NCBI GenBank assembly: GCA_002730035.1
Contig: PBYU01000002.1
Location: forward strand, 1 to 64,000
Direction of reading: 5' to 3'
Length of the DNA stretch: 64,000 nt
Origin: Gammaproteobacteria bacterium
Lineage (GTDB): Bacteria > Pseudomonadota > Gammaproteobacteria > Pseudomonadales > Pseudohongiellaceae
The notes under the pieces were generated by a model. It made no database searches and was not told the DNA's origin. It was given only the letters and a program-made list of their open reading frames with translations. A program made the position numbers and the translations under genes. Shown here piece by piece: positions 52,127-61,738 of this stretch. How positions within the stretch are numbered: the stretch's first letter is position 1; every line of letters begins with the position of its first letter.

Positions 52127-52800
52127 ATGCGCGACAAGAATAAGCAGGGCAAAGACGCTGGCGACTTGCCAGATAAAGACCCTGTAGTAAAACACTACAC
52201 TCCCGTATCACAATCCCGCCGCGACTTCCTTCAAGGCACCGGGGCTACTGTCGTCGCTACGGCCGCAGTCACTGCCCTGGGTATCCCGAGGGCCAGCGCC
52301 CAGCAGGCTGCTGCCGGCAACGCACCCAGAACTGCCATTAGCCTCACCGTAAACGGAACGCGTCACAGCGTCGAGGTGGAGGACCGCTGGACGCTGGTCG
52401 AATTGCTGCGCGATGAACTGGATCTGACCGGCACCAAGATTGGCTGCAATCGCAGCGAATGTGGTGCCTGTACCGTGCTGATGGATGGCGAGCCGGTCTA
52501 CTCCTGTAGCCAACTGGCCGTGTGGGCCTATGGCAAGTCGGTTCAGACCGTAGAAGGGCTGGCCCGGAACGGGCAATTGTCCCCGGTGCAGCAGGCATTC
52601 GTGGAGAACAATGGTGCGCAGTGCGGTTTTGCACGCCAGGCCAACTGATGGCGGCAACAGCCTTGTTGAGTAACAACCCCAGTCCTAATCCGGACGAGGT
52701 TAAAGAGGCTCTGGTTGGAAACTTATGCCGATGCTCCAACTACAATGCCATCGTCGAAGCGGTGGTTGCCGCCGGTGAAGGCCAGGGAGGTGTAGCATGA
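52127..52800 (+). pseudogene. Tat-exported 2Fe-2S subunit of a molybdenum hydroxylase, frameshifted
   Basis: From ATG 52127 the frame encodes a Tat leader (SRRDFLQGTGATVVATAAV), a plant-type 2Fe-2S domain (GCNRSECGACTVL) and the start of the second cluster domain, AQCGF. It then runs out of frame to a stop at 52648. The next frame supplies exactly the missing continuation, CTPGQLMAATALL and GNLCRCSNY, to a stop at 52800. One T appears missing from the run at 52627-52630 (four T; GGT TTT TGC needs five). Repaired, the protein is PaoA-like and overlaps the next gene by ATGA. A sequencing error or a real mutation fits. Confidence 0.9.
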
Positions 52801-54965
52801 GTGAAGCAACTCGTATTGGACTGGAGCCACTTAACACGGTCGGTAACGACACACCTCGTGTAGATGCGGTGGAACGGGTCACCGGTGCCGCCAAATTCAC
52901 CCGAGACTTTAAATTACCCGGCATGCTGTATGGCAAAGTTCTGCGCAGCCCTCACCCGCACGCCCGCATCGTGAGCGTGGACATCAGTGAGGCAGCCAGG
53001 CTTCCCGGTGTGCAGGCCATCATCACCCATGAAGATGCCCAGGTAGTATGGGGAGCCGGATCGGTGAACGGTGGTCGTCAGTACAATGACCCCACCAAGG
53101 ATGCCACGCTGCACCGGCGTTACATATTCAACAATCCTGTGCGATTTGTCGGCGACTCGGTGGCAGCAGTTGCCGCAACTGATCGTCATATTGCCGAAGA
53201 GGCACTATCGCTGATCAAGGTTGAATACGAGGAACTCCCTTTCGTGCTGGAGCCCGAGGCGGCACTGGAAGAGGGTGCGCCGCAGGTCTGGCCGGAAGGC
53301 AATCTGTGCCCGGATTTCCGCGCCAACCCTGAACCCATGAGGTCAAACATCGGCGATGTCGAAACTGGTTTCACCGAGGCCGATCAGGTCTTCGAGGAGC
53401 GCTACGATACCGGATTCATCCACAATGCGCAGATGGAGCCCCGCTGCTCACTGACAAGCTGGGCAGACGAAAAGCTCACTCTCTATTCGCCATCCCAGGG
53501 TATCTCCAATTGCCGTCATGACACGGCCCGAGACCTTGGCCTGGAAGATCACCAGGTTAGAGTCATTACCCAGTACATGGGCGGCGGATTCGGCAACAAG
53601 AATCAGAATCAGGATGCAGACCTGGTTTCCGCCACGCTTTCCCGACGTGCCGGCGTGCCGGTTATGCTGGAATATTCTCGACGCGAAGACTGGCTGGGTG
53701 TACACGGGCGCTGGCCTACCGTGCAGTACTACAAGGTTGGCGTTAAGGACGATGGAACCGTGACAGCCATGCAATTGCGTGGCTACAGCGGCATGGGACC
53801 TTACCGTAAGAACTCAGGCGGCATAAGTGGCATGGATGCTTACGGCTGTCCCAACCGACTCAGGGAGATTTACCCGGTCTACACCAACCGCACTACTTCG
53901 GGCAATTTCCGGGCTCCTTCCGAGCCGCATGGTTTCTATGGCATAGAAAACATGATGGACGAAGTCGCCTATCAGATTGGTATGGACCCGGTCGAATTCA
54001 CCTTGAAAAACATGCGCAGGCCAACCGAATCTGCGCAGTTCACCAACTATTCCCTCGATGAATGTATCGAAACCGGTGCCGAGCAGTTCAATTGGCAGGC
54101 ACGCCGACGCGTAGTACCCGGCTCCGATGAAGGACCCATCAAGCGTGGCGCAGGATTCTCATTCATGATGTTTCGTGCCGGCCTCGGTACCAGCAGCGCC
54201 ATCGTCCGGGTCAACGCCAATCAGCAGTACACATTGTACGTCGGTGTCACCGATATCGGCCCCGGTGCCAAGACCACTATGGGCATGATTGCCGCCGAAG
54301 CCCTCGGCGTACCGCTGTCGCAAGTGGAGGTTGTGTGGGGTGATACAGACCGCTGTCCGTACTCTGTAGGCGAATCGGGCAGTCGTACTACCATCCAGAC
54401 CGGATATGCCGTGGTGCAAGCGGTGGAAAACCTCAAAGAGCAAGTCGCCGTGCAGGGTATGCCCAGCGGCGGGGAAGTACTCATTGGTTCGGCCACACCG
54501 ATTCCGAGTACCGATGGCAAGATAAGAAATTGCTTCGGCGCGCATTTCGTTGAAGTGGAGGTGGACACGCGCATCGGTACGACGCGCATTCTCAAGTACA
54601 CCACGGTGCACGAGTCGGGTCGCATCATCAATCCGACCACAGCCAGAGACCAGATTCGCGGTGCGACTATCCAGGGTATCGGGCAGGCTTTGCATGAGAA
54701 TCTGCTCTATGACGATGCCTCGGGTCAGCCGCTGACACCGGGCTACTACCGGGCGCGTCACCTGACCCACGCAGACATTCCAGAGATAGAAGTCACCTTT
54801 ATCGAAGTGGACGATGGTTATGGGCCATTCGGAGCCAAGACTGCAGGAGAATCCGGCATCATCCTGGCACCGGCCGCGGTCGCTAACGCAGTCGCCAATG
54901 CAATAGGCAATCGCATGACTTCATTGCCTATCACTAGAGACAAGATTCTGGGAGCAATGGCATGA
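52797..54965 (+). CDS. molybdopterin-binding subunit of a xanthine-oxidase-family hydroxylase
   Basis: The 722-residue large subunit shows AAKFTRDFKLPGMLYGKVLRSPHPHARI near the N terminus, QYMGGGFGNKNQNQD, the substrate-channel region FRAPSEPHGFYGIENMMDE, and near the C terminus GAKTAGESGIILAPAAVANAVANAI, containing the catalytic Glu. It has no signal of its own and would be exported with the Tat-bearing 2Fe-2S subunit. It overlaps the FAD subunit by ATGA. The substrate, probably an aldehyde or N-heterocycle, is not determined. Confidence 0.92.
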   Translation: MSEATRIGLEPLNTVGNDTPRVDAVERVTGAAKFTRDFKLPGMLYGKVLRSPHPHARIVSVDISEAARLPGVQAIITHEDAQVVWGAGSVNGGRQYNDPTKDATLHRRYIFNNPVRFVGDSVAAVAATDRHIAEEALSLIKVEYEELPFVLEPEAALEEGAPQVWPEGNLCPDFRANPEPMRSNIGDVETGFTEADQVFEERYDTGFIHNAQMEPRCSLTSWADEKLTLYSPSQGISNCRHDTARDLGLEDHQVRVITQYMGGGFGNKNQNQDADLVSATLSRRAGVPVMLEYSRREDWLGVHGRWPTVQYYKVGVKDDGTVTAMQLRGYSGMGPYRKNSGGISGMDAYGCPNRLREIYPVYTNRTTSGNFRAPSEPHGFYGIENMMDEVAYQIGMDPVEFTLKNMRRPTESAQFTNYSLDECIETGAEQFNWQARRRVVPGSDEGPIKRGAGFSFMMFRAGLGTSSAIVRVNANQQYTLYVGVTDIGPGAKTTMGMIAAEALGVPLSQVEVVWGDTDRCPYSVGESGSRTTIQTGYAVVQAVENLKEQVAVQGMPSGGEVLIGSATPIPSTDGKIRNCFGAHFVEVEVDTRIGTTRILKYTTVHESGRIINPTTARDQIRGATIQGIGQALHENLLYDDASGQPLTPGYYRARHLTHADIPEIEVTFIEVDDGYGPFGAKTAGESGIILAPAAVANAVANAIGNRMTSLPITRDKILGAMA

Positions 54966-55948
54966 AAACACTGACTAATATAGATGCGGGCAGTATTCGT
55001 GAAGCCGTTCAGGCAGCCCAACAGGCGCGTGACGGAGGTCAGGCCTTTGCTTTCTCAGGCGGTGGCACGGATCTGTTACAACAGATCAAAGACGGTACCG
55101 ACCAGGCAGATGTCATCATCAATCTGCGCAATGTGCAGGACGCCCGAAGCATTGCCTCGAGCGGTGCAGACATTTCCATCGGTGGTCTGGTGACCCTAAC
55201 CGAACTGGCGGAGGATCCACTGATTGTTTCCGGATTGGCCGCCATCGCGCAGTCCGCAGGCAGCGTAGGTACGGCACAGATTCGCAACGTGGGCACATTG
55301 GCGGGTAACGTCACCCAGCGCCCCTGGTGCTGGTACTACCGCAATGGTTTCGATTGCTTCAAGGCCGGTGGTGACCGTTGTTTTTCCGTTAACGGAGAGA
55401 ACGGTCAACACGCGATCTTCGGTGGCGGCCCCAGCTATATCGTGCATCCTTCCGATGTTGCTCCGGCCCTGGTGGCTTTCAATGCGGTGTTTCAGGTATC
55501 AGGTCCTGACGGCGATAGAGAACTCTCCGCGGAAGACTTTTTTGTATTGCCTATCACCAATCCTGAAAGGGAGAACTCCTTAGCCGAAGGCGAGCTGTTG
55601 ACTGGAGTGCGGATTCCATCAGTTTCCTCAAACACGGTCAGTACCTATCACAAGATCACGGATCGTCAGGCATGGACTCATGCCGAAGTCGGCGTCGCTT
55701 CTGTCATTCAACGTGATGGCAACCAGGTGCAGAATGCCAGTGTCGTGCTGGCGGGCGTGGCGCCGATTCCCTGGCGTGTCCAGGCAGTGGAAGATTTTCT
55801 GGCTGGCAAACAGATCAGCCAGGCAGTCGCACGTGAAGCCGGGGAAATGGCTGTGGAAGATGCCCAGCCCCTGACCAACAATGCGCACAAGTTACCGATG
55901 ACCATGGCTGCTATTGAAACCGCGATCTTGAGTCTGGCGGCGGGATAG
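54962..55948 (+). CDS. FAD-binding subunit of the molybdenum hydroxylase
   Basis: The 328-residue CoxM/PaoB-like subunit has an FAD motif AFSGGGTDLLQQIKDG near the N terminus and VGTAQIRNVGTLAGNVTQRPWCWYY. Cys residues in CWYYRNGFDCFKAGGDRC resemble the 4Fe-4S loop of PaoB/YagS, but the fourth ligand position appears to be Tyr in GGGPSYIVHPSD. It is translated from the ATGA overlap with the large subunit. Confidence 0.9.
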   Translation: MKTLTNIDAGSIREAVQAAQQARDGGQAFAFSGGGTDLLQQIKDGTDQADVIINLRNVQDARSIASSGADISIGGLVTLTELAEDPLIVSGLAAIAQSAGSVGTAQIRNVGTLAGNVTQRPWCWYYRNGFDCFKAGGDRCFSVNGENGQHAIFGGGPSYIVHPSDVAPALVAFNAVFQVSGPDGDRELSAEDFFVLPITNPERENSLAEGELLTGVRIPSVSSNTVSTYHKITDRQAWTHAEVGVASVIQRDGNQVQNASVVLAGVAPIPWRVQAVEDFLAGKQISQAVAREAGEMAVEDAQPLTNNAHKLPMTMAAIETAILSLAAG

Positions 55949-55961
55949 TCGAATTTAGCCT

Positions 55962-56354
55962 ATGAACCGAAGGGATTTCCTGCTTTGTCGCACCGAAGGC
56001 AGCCACCGAGTCGCTGAGCTATCCTGTGAGAAATTGTACATGCACTTTCAGGATCTAGTGTCCGGGATTCAACAGGCAAGCCCGGAAGCCGGCACCCTGG
56101 ATGATGCAGAGTGGTGGGCTGGTGAGCCCGCTCTGTTGTTGCACAGTCTTGATCCGGAGTCGTTTTTCCGTGCCTTGCTGGACGAGTTACGCGAAACCGA
56201 CACCGTTATAGTCAAGGAGTTGGAGTGGTTGGCCCACGGAGAATTCAAGATTCGAGTCGATACCTTGCTCACTGCCTTTAAAATCAGGGGCGGCAAGGTA
56301 ACTTACCAACACAACACCCAAGATATTGAGGATGAGGTTAGCACCGCACTATGA
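55962..56354 (+). CDS. hypothetical protein after the molybdenum hydroxylase genes
   Basis: The 130-residue protein starts MNRRDFLLCRTEGSHRV. That looks like a Tat leader start, but no hydrophobic core follows, so it is probably cytoplasmic. The rest is mixed helix with ALLLHSLDPESFFRALLDELRETDTVIV and DTLLTAFKIRGGKV. I do not recognise it. It is 13 bases after the FAD-subunit stop and overlaps the BON-protein gene by ATGA, so it belongs to the same operon and could be a maturation factor. Confidence 0.65.
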   Translation: MNRRDFLLCRTEGSHRVAELSCEKLYMHFQDLVSGIQQASPEAGTLDDAEWWAGEPALLLHSLDPESFFRALLDELRETDTVIVKELEWLAHGEFKIRVDTLLTAFKIRGGKVTYQHNTQDIEDEVSTAL

Positions 56355-56716
56355 AATATCCAGTTGTATGGAAAACACTTAGCCCACTGTTTGGAGTACT
56401 GCTACTGGTAGCCTGTGACACTCCGACGCAATCGAGCAACCCAGTAGCAACCGAAGTATCCATAGAAGTATCTGCTGACGCACAACTGAAGAACCAGGTA
56501 GAAAGCGCCATCGCCAGAGCTAGTGATTTGCCACCTGGTCTTAGCGTCGGTGTAAGCCAGGGAACAGTGACGATATCGGGAGCACTGGCCTGTGAAGAAT
56601 GTGGTGGTCTGCGTACGCCGGCAAATATTGGTACGATCCAACAGAGCCTGGGAGCTATCGTCAGGGCGGTTCCGGGAGTAAGCGATGTTGAATTTTCGCT
56701 CAGTTATGCCAACTAG
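56351..56716 (+). CDS. BON-domain lipoprotein
   Basis: The 121-residue protein has a signal peptide with lipobox LLVAC (Cys at about 22) and a single BON-like domain: LKNQVESAIARA, GLSVGVSQGTVTISGALAC and VPGVSDVEFSLSY. A CEEC pair sits in the loop. BON domains bind membrane lipids or help envelope stability. The ATGA overlap ties it to the upstream hypothetical gene. Confidence 0.75.
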   Translation: MKYPVVWKTLSPLFGVLLLVACDTPTQSSNPVATEVSIEVSADAQLKNQVESAIARASDLPPGLSVGVSQGTVTISGALACEECGGLRTPANIGTIQQSLGAIVRAVPGVSDVEFSLSYAN

Positions 56717-57612
56717 ATTGGCTTAATTTGGTTCTTTTTCTGAAAATTCCTGCGTCAGTCCCTACGAAAGATCTTTCCTCAACATCTCAATAAATAAAGC
56801 AATATCCCTCTGCCAATTCCTTGCAGAGTTAATGCTCATGTCGAAGCATTGAAATCTCACTCTATGCAACAGCACCGATGCTATTGGGTTCGCTAGACAC
56901 GGCCCTGCTTGGCAATTCATCAATGCCAACAATAGCTCAAATGTCATAGGGTTCCCACGGTCCGGAGAAAGTCAAAAGGGCGCCGTAATTGCCCGATTTT
57001 TAGGCAGGATTGGAATTGTGGCAATAATGTGGCGATCTGTGACAGTAGCTAATATCTCAAATCCCCCCAAAACCTTTACTAGACAGATAAAAATTAGTTA
57101 CTAAATAGCTCAACTGGCTGATCTTCCGAAAAATTTACTACTTAGTTAGAAAAAAATTCAGCAGAATATTTAGTCAAGATATCCCTGATCGATCATCATC
57201 GCCCTGTAACAGTTTGTCACGATTCTTGTCATAAGTTGTAACATTCCCAATAAAAACAGCTCCTTACAATATCGAAAATGGATAGCCAAACCGCGCTTGC
57301 ATCTATTTCCAATCCAATGAGCTTATGCCCGTGCTTTCAGTAAGTTAACAATTTCTACTTCCGTTAGTTTACAGCTATAGAAGCTCGATTTAGTTGCTGG
57401 TAGCATTCGCCTCAAGCTGAGTGTGGAAGAATTCGAATTCTAATAAAAACCACTTCGCGATAAGTGATATTCAGTAAAACTTACCGCTTAAAGACTTAAT
57501 TTTTCCATGAGAGAGCCTCTTTCTTTGGTGACTGTTTCATGGTTAGTTCTGCACTTAAAAAATGGTAAATTGCAGTAGTAATAATCAAATTAAGATTGGG
57601 GGATTTAGACGT
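56717..57612. other. long AT-rich intergenic region upstream of the TonB receptor
   Basis: No gene is supported in these 896 bases. The region is clearly AT-richer than its neighbours. At 57214-57241 TTGTCA, TTGTCA and TTGTAA recur at 10-12 base spacing, a possible operator or promoter cluster. CCATGA and TCATGG form a dyad near 57505-57542. The receptor may have a long, regulated leader. Confidence 0.5.
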
Positions 57613-60543
57613 ATGAAAATTAGACACGCAACAAAGGAAGGAAAACCACTACTTAGGAAGGGGCTGAGCGCGGCAATATGCGCACTGGCTCTGGCCGTGG
57701 GTAGTCCTGCTTTCTCACAGGAGACTGACGGCTCTATTCGTGGCGCAGTGCAAGGCGCGAACAATTCGACTACCGTCGAAGTGGTAGACACGTCGAGAGG
57801 CATTACCCTTTCAGAATCAACTGGCAGCGATGGTGAATTCCGAATCGATGGGCTCGCACCGGGTGCTTACCAGGTTCGTGTTCGTCAAGGTGGAGCTGTT
57901 GTCGACACTCTGGACGTTAGTGTAACGCTGGGTAGTGCTACTACAGTGAACCTGGCAACAACTGCTTCCGCGATTCAGGAAATCGTGGTAACCGGCGCTC
58001 GACGCGCCGCGGTTGACACGAGTATAGCGGAATCAGGCTTGGTCATTAGCTCGGAACTTCTGCTGGAAATGCCGATCAGGCGAGACCTGACTTCTGTAGC
58101 GCTTCTTGCTCCCAGCACTACCTTGGGTGATAACCGATTTGGAAACCTCGCTGCATTCGGTGGTGCATCGGTTGCTGAAAACACCAGTTTCATTAATGGT
58201 CTGAACACAACTAACTTTAGGACCGGTGTTGGTTTCTCAAAGGTGCCTTTCGAATTCTACGACACGCTACAGATCAAGACCGGTGGCTACTCTGCGAAGT
58301 TCGGTCGATCCCTGGGTGGTGTTATGAATGCCACAGCCAAGAGCGGTTCCAATGACTGGGACTTCGGCGTCAACCTCTACCGCACGGAGGAATTGGAGCA
58401 TCAACCCAATACTTATAGTGCGGCTAACTCTGAGGATGAAAGGGAGAACGATACTGCAGATATCTATCTTTCCGGCCCAATTATTCCGGATCGCCTCTTT
58501 TTCTATGCCCTATTTAGTAATGATGACTCATATAACCGCTATGCAGGAATCCAGTCGGAGCGTGACTATGACTACAATGTAGATGAAGAATTCTATGGCT
58601 ATAAAATTGACGGTTACATCACTCCAGATCACCATATCGAATATACTGAATTTAAAGACACACGTAGCGGCGTCGAGAGTGTCTACGGTTTCAATCCGGT
58701 AACGTTTGCAAGAGGAGATTATATCGGTGACACCATCTATGAAAATGGTGGTAAGAACTGGATAGCCACCTACACCGGTAATTTCGGTGACGATCTGCAG
58801 ATCTCTCTCTCCTATGGGGAAAATGAAGCCGCACGGACTACGGCTCCGGCTAGTGCAAACATCCCGGTAGTATATGAGTACAGGGGTGGCTTCACAGCAT
58901 TAGGTGATTGGACAAATTTCACCGTGTCCAAAGGAGACGACGAGCGTGAAATGGAACGAGTGGACGTTCTGTGGACCGGTTTCGATGGCCATGAAATCTC
59001 CTTCGGTATCGACAACGAAGAGACCTTCTCAACCGATGCGACTATTAACTCCGGTGGCGTCTACTGGTTGCGTGATCCCACTAATCTCTATAACGAGTGT
59101 ACACCTGCAGAATGTCCTCAGGGTGCAAACGTGCGTCGGCGAAACTACAACGTAGGTGGTGGCTTCGAAACCACTTCCGACGCGTATTACATCCAAGACG
59201 TCTGGGAAGTGACAGATCGATTAACCCTGGAAATTGGAATTCGAAATGAGGAATTTGAGAACCTGAACAGTGGTGGCGGTGTATTCGTTGAGGTAGACGA
59301 TCAGTGGGCGCCGCGTTTATCGGCGGTATTTGATCCGGTTGGCGACGGCCGCTCCAAGTTCTTTGTCAACTATGGCGAGTACTACCTGCCTATCGCGGCT
59401 AACACCAATATTCGTATGTCGGGTAACGAAACCTACATTCACGACTACTACGATTGGGATGGTGTAAGTGCAGATGCGCAGCATGTTCCCACGAACCTCG
59501 GTCCAATTTACGATACCATTGTTTATGGTGATGGCAGTGTACCCGATACCCGATCCACTACAGACGCCGGCATCGATGCGATGTTCCAGGAAGAATATAT
59601 CGTAGGTTACCAGACTACACTCGATACAGGGTTTTCAATCGGTAACTTCGAGCTTGGTGAAATTCAAGTCGGTGTAAAGGGCATCTGGAGAGAACTTGAT
59701 ACGGCCATTGAGGATGTGGCAATCGATGCGGCTGTCATCGACTATTATAACACCACAGGTAACTGGACCGGTGGTGGAACTGTTGAAGGGACCTTCGGCG
59801 GATTCCATCAATATGTGCTCACCAACCCTGGAAACGACATGTCTGTGTATATTCCAGAGACTAAGGAGCAGATTAGCCTGACATCAGCTCAGCTTGGCTA
59901 CCCAGAAGCGTCGCGGGACTACTCAGCGATTGAGTTTACCCTGAATCGTCCGCTTCAGGATGGCTGGACAGTGGACCTGTCGTACACCTTGTCGCAGAGC
60001 GAAGGTAACCACGAAGGATATGTGATATCAGACATTGCACAAGACGATGCCGGTATTACACAAAACTTCGACCAGCCGGGCCTGACTGACTTCCAGGATG
60101 GCAATCTGCCGAACGATCGGACTCATACCCTGAAGGCGTGGGGAAGTTATGAATTTAACAATGGCCTTCGAATCGGTGCGAACTTCCTGATGCAATCAGG
60201 ACGACCTTACGGCTGCATGGGTGTACACCCGACTGACGTATTCGCAGCTGAGTACGGTGCTTTCTCCCGCTACTGTGGAGGAGTCCCCGTACCACGCGAC
60301 AGTCTTGGAGAGCTGCCGACCATCACTAATCTGGATCTGAATATCCAATATGATCTAGAATTCGGTAATAGTGATGTAACGCTGACCTTGGATATATTTA
60401 ATCTGCTGGATTCTGATAAGAGGACTCGTATCAGCGAAGTGGGTGAAACCTTCGGCGGTGCGCCAGAACCCAATTTTCTGAAAACTACAGCTTATCAGCT
60501 ACCACGTACTCTCAGGTTGAGTGCACGATTCGACTTGTTCTAG
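57613..60543 (+). CDS. Oar-like TonB-dependent receptor with a carboxypeptidase-regulatory-like domain
   Basis: The protein has 976 residues from ATG 57613, which has a G-rich ribosome-binding site upstream. It has a signal peptide (cut near PAFSQ). The regulatory-like beta-sandwich (GSIRGAVQGANNSTTVEV to GSATTVNL) spans about 35-105, followed by EIVVTGARR as TonB box, a plug (about 120-235) and a barrel ending in SARFDLF with a terminal Phe. This Oar-type receptor class transports large or complex organic substrates; the ligand is unknown. A strong terminator follows. Confidence 0.92.
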   Translation: MKIRHATKEGKPLLRKGLSAAICALALAVGSPAFSQETDGSIRGAVQGANNSTTVEVVDTSRGITLSESTGSDGEFRIDGLAPGAYQVRVRQGGAVVDTLDVSVTLGSATTVNLATTASAIQEIVVTGARRAAVDTSIAESGLVISSELLLEMPIRRDLTSVALLAPSTTLGDNRFGNLAAFGGASVAENTSFINGLNTTNFRTGVGFSKVPFEFYDTLQIKTGGYSAKFGRSLGGVMNATAKSGSNDWDFGVNLYRTEELEHQPNTYSAANSEDERENDTADIYLSGPIIPDRLFFYALFSNDDSYNRYAGIQSERDYDYNVDEEFYGYKIDGYITPDHHIEYTEFKDTRSGVESVYGFNPVTFARGDYIGDTIYENGGKNWIATYTGNFGDDLQISLSYGENEAARTTAPASANIPVVYEYRGGFTALGDWTNFTVSKGDDEREMERVDVLWTGFDGHEISFGIDNEETFSTDATINSGGVYWLRDPTNLYNECTPAECPQGANVRRRNYNVGGGFETTSDAYYIQDVWEVTDRLTLEIGIRNEEFENLNSGGGVFVEVDDQWAPRLSAVFDPVGDGRSKFFVNYGEYYLPIAANTNIRMSGNETYIHDYYDWDGVSADAQHVPTNLGPIYDTIVYGDGSVPDTRSTTDAGIDAMFQEEYIVGYQTTLDTGFSIGNFELGEIQVGVKGIWRELDTAIEDVAIDAAVIDYYNTTGNWTGGGTVEGTFGGFHQYVLTNPGNDMSVYIPETKEQISLTSAQLGYPEASRDYSAIEFTLNRPLQDGWTVDLSYTLSQSEGNHEGYVISDIAQDDAGITQNFDQPGLTDFQDGNLPNDRTHTLKAWGSYEFNNGLRIGANFLMQSGRPYGCMGVHPTDVFAAEYGAFSRYCGGVPVPRDSLGELPTITNLDLNIQYDLEFGNSDVTLTLDIFNLLDSDKRTRISEVGETFGGAPEPNFLKTTAYQLPRTLRLSARFDLF

Positions 60544-60627
60544 CATGAAGAATTCATTAGCTTCGTCTAACTGAATTCAGTCCGACGGCTTTAGTATTAA
60601 AACAGCCAAAGTTATGAAAGAACAAAG

Positions 60628-60656
60628 GCTGGCTCTCAGGAGCCAGCTTTTTTTTT
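60628..60656 (+). terminator. rho-independent terminator after the TonB receptor
   Basis: GCTGGCTC (60628-60635) pairs with GAGCCAGC (60640-60647) around a TCAG loop, followed by nine T. It is a textbook intrinsic terminator 85 bases after the receptor stop. Confidence 0.95.
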
Positions 60657-60693
60657 GCAATCAAATTCGAGGCAGCAATACGCAACGCAAGCA

Positions 60694-61377
60694 ATGGAAA
60701 AATTCTCATCAATAAAGAAACGCGCGGAGCAGCGCAAGGGCGGTGCGGCAGAGCTGCAAAAACTACTGCCTCGGGTTGCATCAACAAAAGAGTTGCGAGC
60801 CTTACCCGACGATCGCTATCTGGCCATGATGACCAAGCGCATCAACCAGGCTGGATTCAGCTGGAAGGTCATCGAGAAAAAGTGGCCAGAATTCGAGGAG
60901 GCATTCTTCGGCTTCGACCCAGCCAAGCTGACACTATTATCACCCGAGCAATGGGATGCCTATATCAGTGATCGCAGGGTGGTGCGTAGCTGGCAGAAGA
61001 TTCAGGCACTGCAGGACAATGTGTTCTTCGTAAGGGAGACAGTTCGGCAGTACGGCAGTTTCGGGAATTTCCTGGCTGAGTGGCCGGCTTCAAATCAGAT
61101 CGGATTAATGGCTCACCTGAAGCAACAGGGTTCTCGACTGGGTGGGCAGAGCGGGATGTGGTTTCTGCGGGGGGTCGGCAAAGACTGTTTCGTACTATTC
61201 AGGGATGTGGTAACGGTATTGAAATCTGTCGGATTAGATATTGCCTCACAGCCCACCAGCAAAAGAGATCTGATCAAAGTACAGAATCAATTCAATGCCT
61301 GGCATGAGGAGACCGGACTGGCCTATAGCCATATGAGCAGAATTGCAGCTTGTTCTGTTGGGGAGAATCGTATGTGA
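60694..61377 (+). CDS. tag: DNA-3-methyladenine glycosylase I-like protein
   Basis: From ATG 60694 the protein has 227 residues. The HhH-type glycosylase pattern of the Tag family is seen in RALPDDRYLAMMTKRINQAGFSWKVIEKKWPEFEEAFFGFD and in WQKIQALQDNVFFVRETVRQYGSFGNFL (landmarks, about 35-75 and 105-132). It lacks the Tag C-terminal zinc snap. An in-frame TTG at 60655 would start inside the terminator T run and is not used. It excises alkylated adenine from DNA. Confidence 0.83.
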   Translation: MEKFSSIKKRAEQRKGGAAELQKLLPRVASTKELRALPDDRYLAMMTKRINQAGFSWKVIEKKWPEFEEAFFGFDPAKLTLLSPEQWDAYISDRRVVRSWQKIQALQDNVFFVRETVRQYGSFGNFLAEWPASNQIGLMAHLKQQGSRLGGQSGMWFLRGVGKDCFVLFRDVVTVLKSVGLDIASQPTSKRDLIKVQNQFNAWHEETGLAYSHMSRIAACSVGENRM

Positions 61378-61444
61378 GGCCGACTAAATCGCAGCGAAGC
61401 TCTTCGCAGCACTAGTCAAGAAAGCACGTTGTCATTTTCTAAAC

Positions 61445-61618
61445 ATGCCAAAGCCACCGAGGCAGGGGCGTTTCAACCGCGGCATCCTGTTGCTGGAGCA
61501 CGGCGCCAACGTGGCTCAGACGGGCCAGTACGGCATGACGCCTTTGCATTACACGCTGGAGAGGCACCAACTGGCTTTGCTCGTGGCACTGCTCGCGCAA
61601 GCCGTAGAATTTTCTTAG
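61445..61618 (+). pseudogene. ankyrin-repeat fragment
   Basis: A 57-codon frame from ATG 61445 contains LLLEHGANVAQTGQYGMTPLHYTLERHQLALLVALLAQ (a landmark; residues about 17-54), matching the ankyrin-repeat pattern, then stops at 61618. A single repeat with no flanking repeats points to the decayed remnant of a larger ankyrin protein. The rest of 61378-61738 holds a GACCCC-containing short sequence near 61673 and no other supported feature. Confidence 0.6.
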
Positions 61619-61738
61619 TGAGCCTCAAGCGTAGTCGGTCACTAAGGGATGACCAAAACTACTGTATTTTTACTCTGACCCCCTTTATTCTCATTTATTC
61701 TTTTTCTGACGGGAAACTACCACCGTAGAGGGAAAATC

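Noticed and set aside
56762-56947. 61-residue minus-strand frame in the AT-rich gap
   Set aside because: It has no ribosome-binding site, no family match and non-coding-like composition.
61429-61728. 99-residue frame over the ankyrin fragment
   Set aside because: Its sequence is Arg/Ala-rich and non-specific, while the neighbouring frame carries a recognisable ankyrin repeat.
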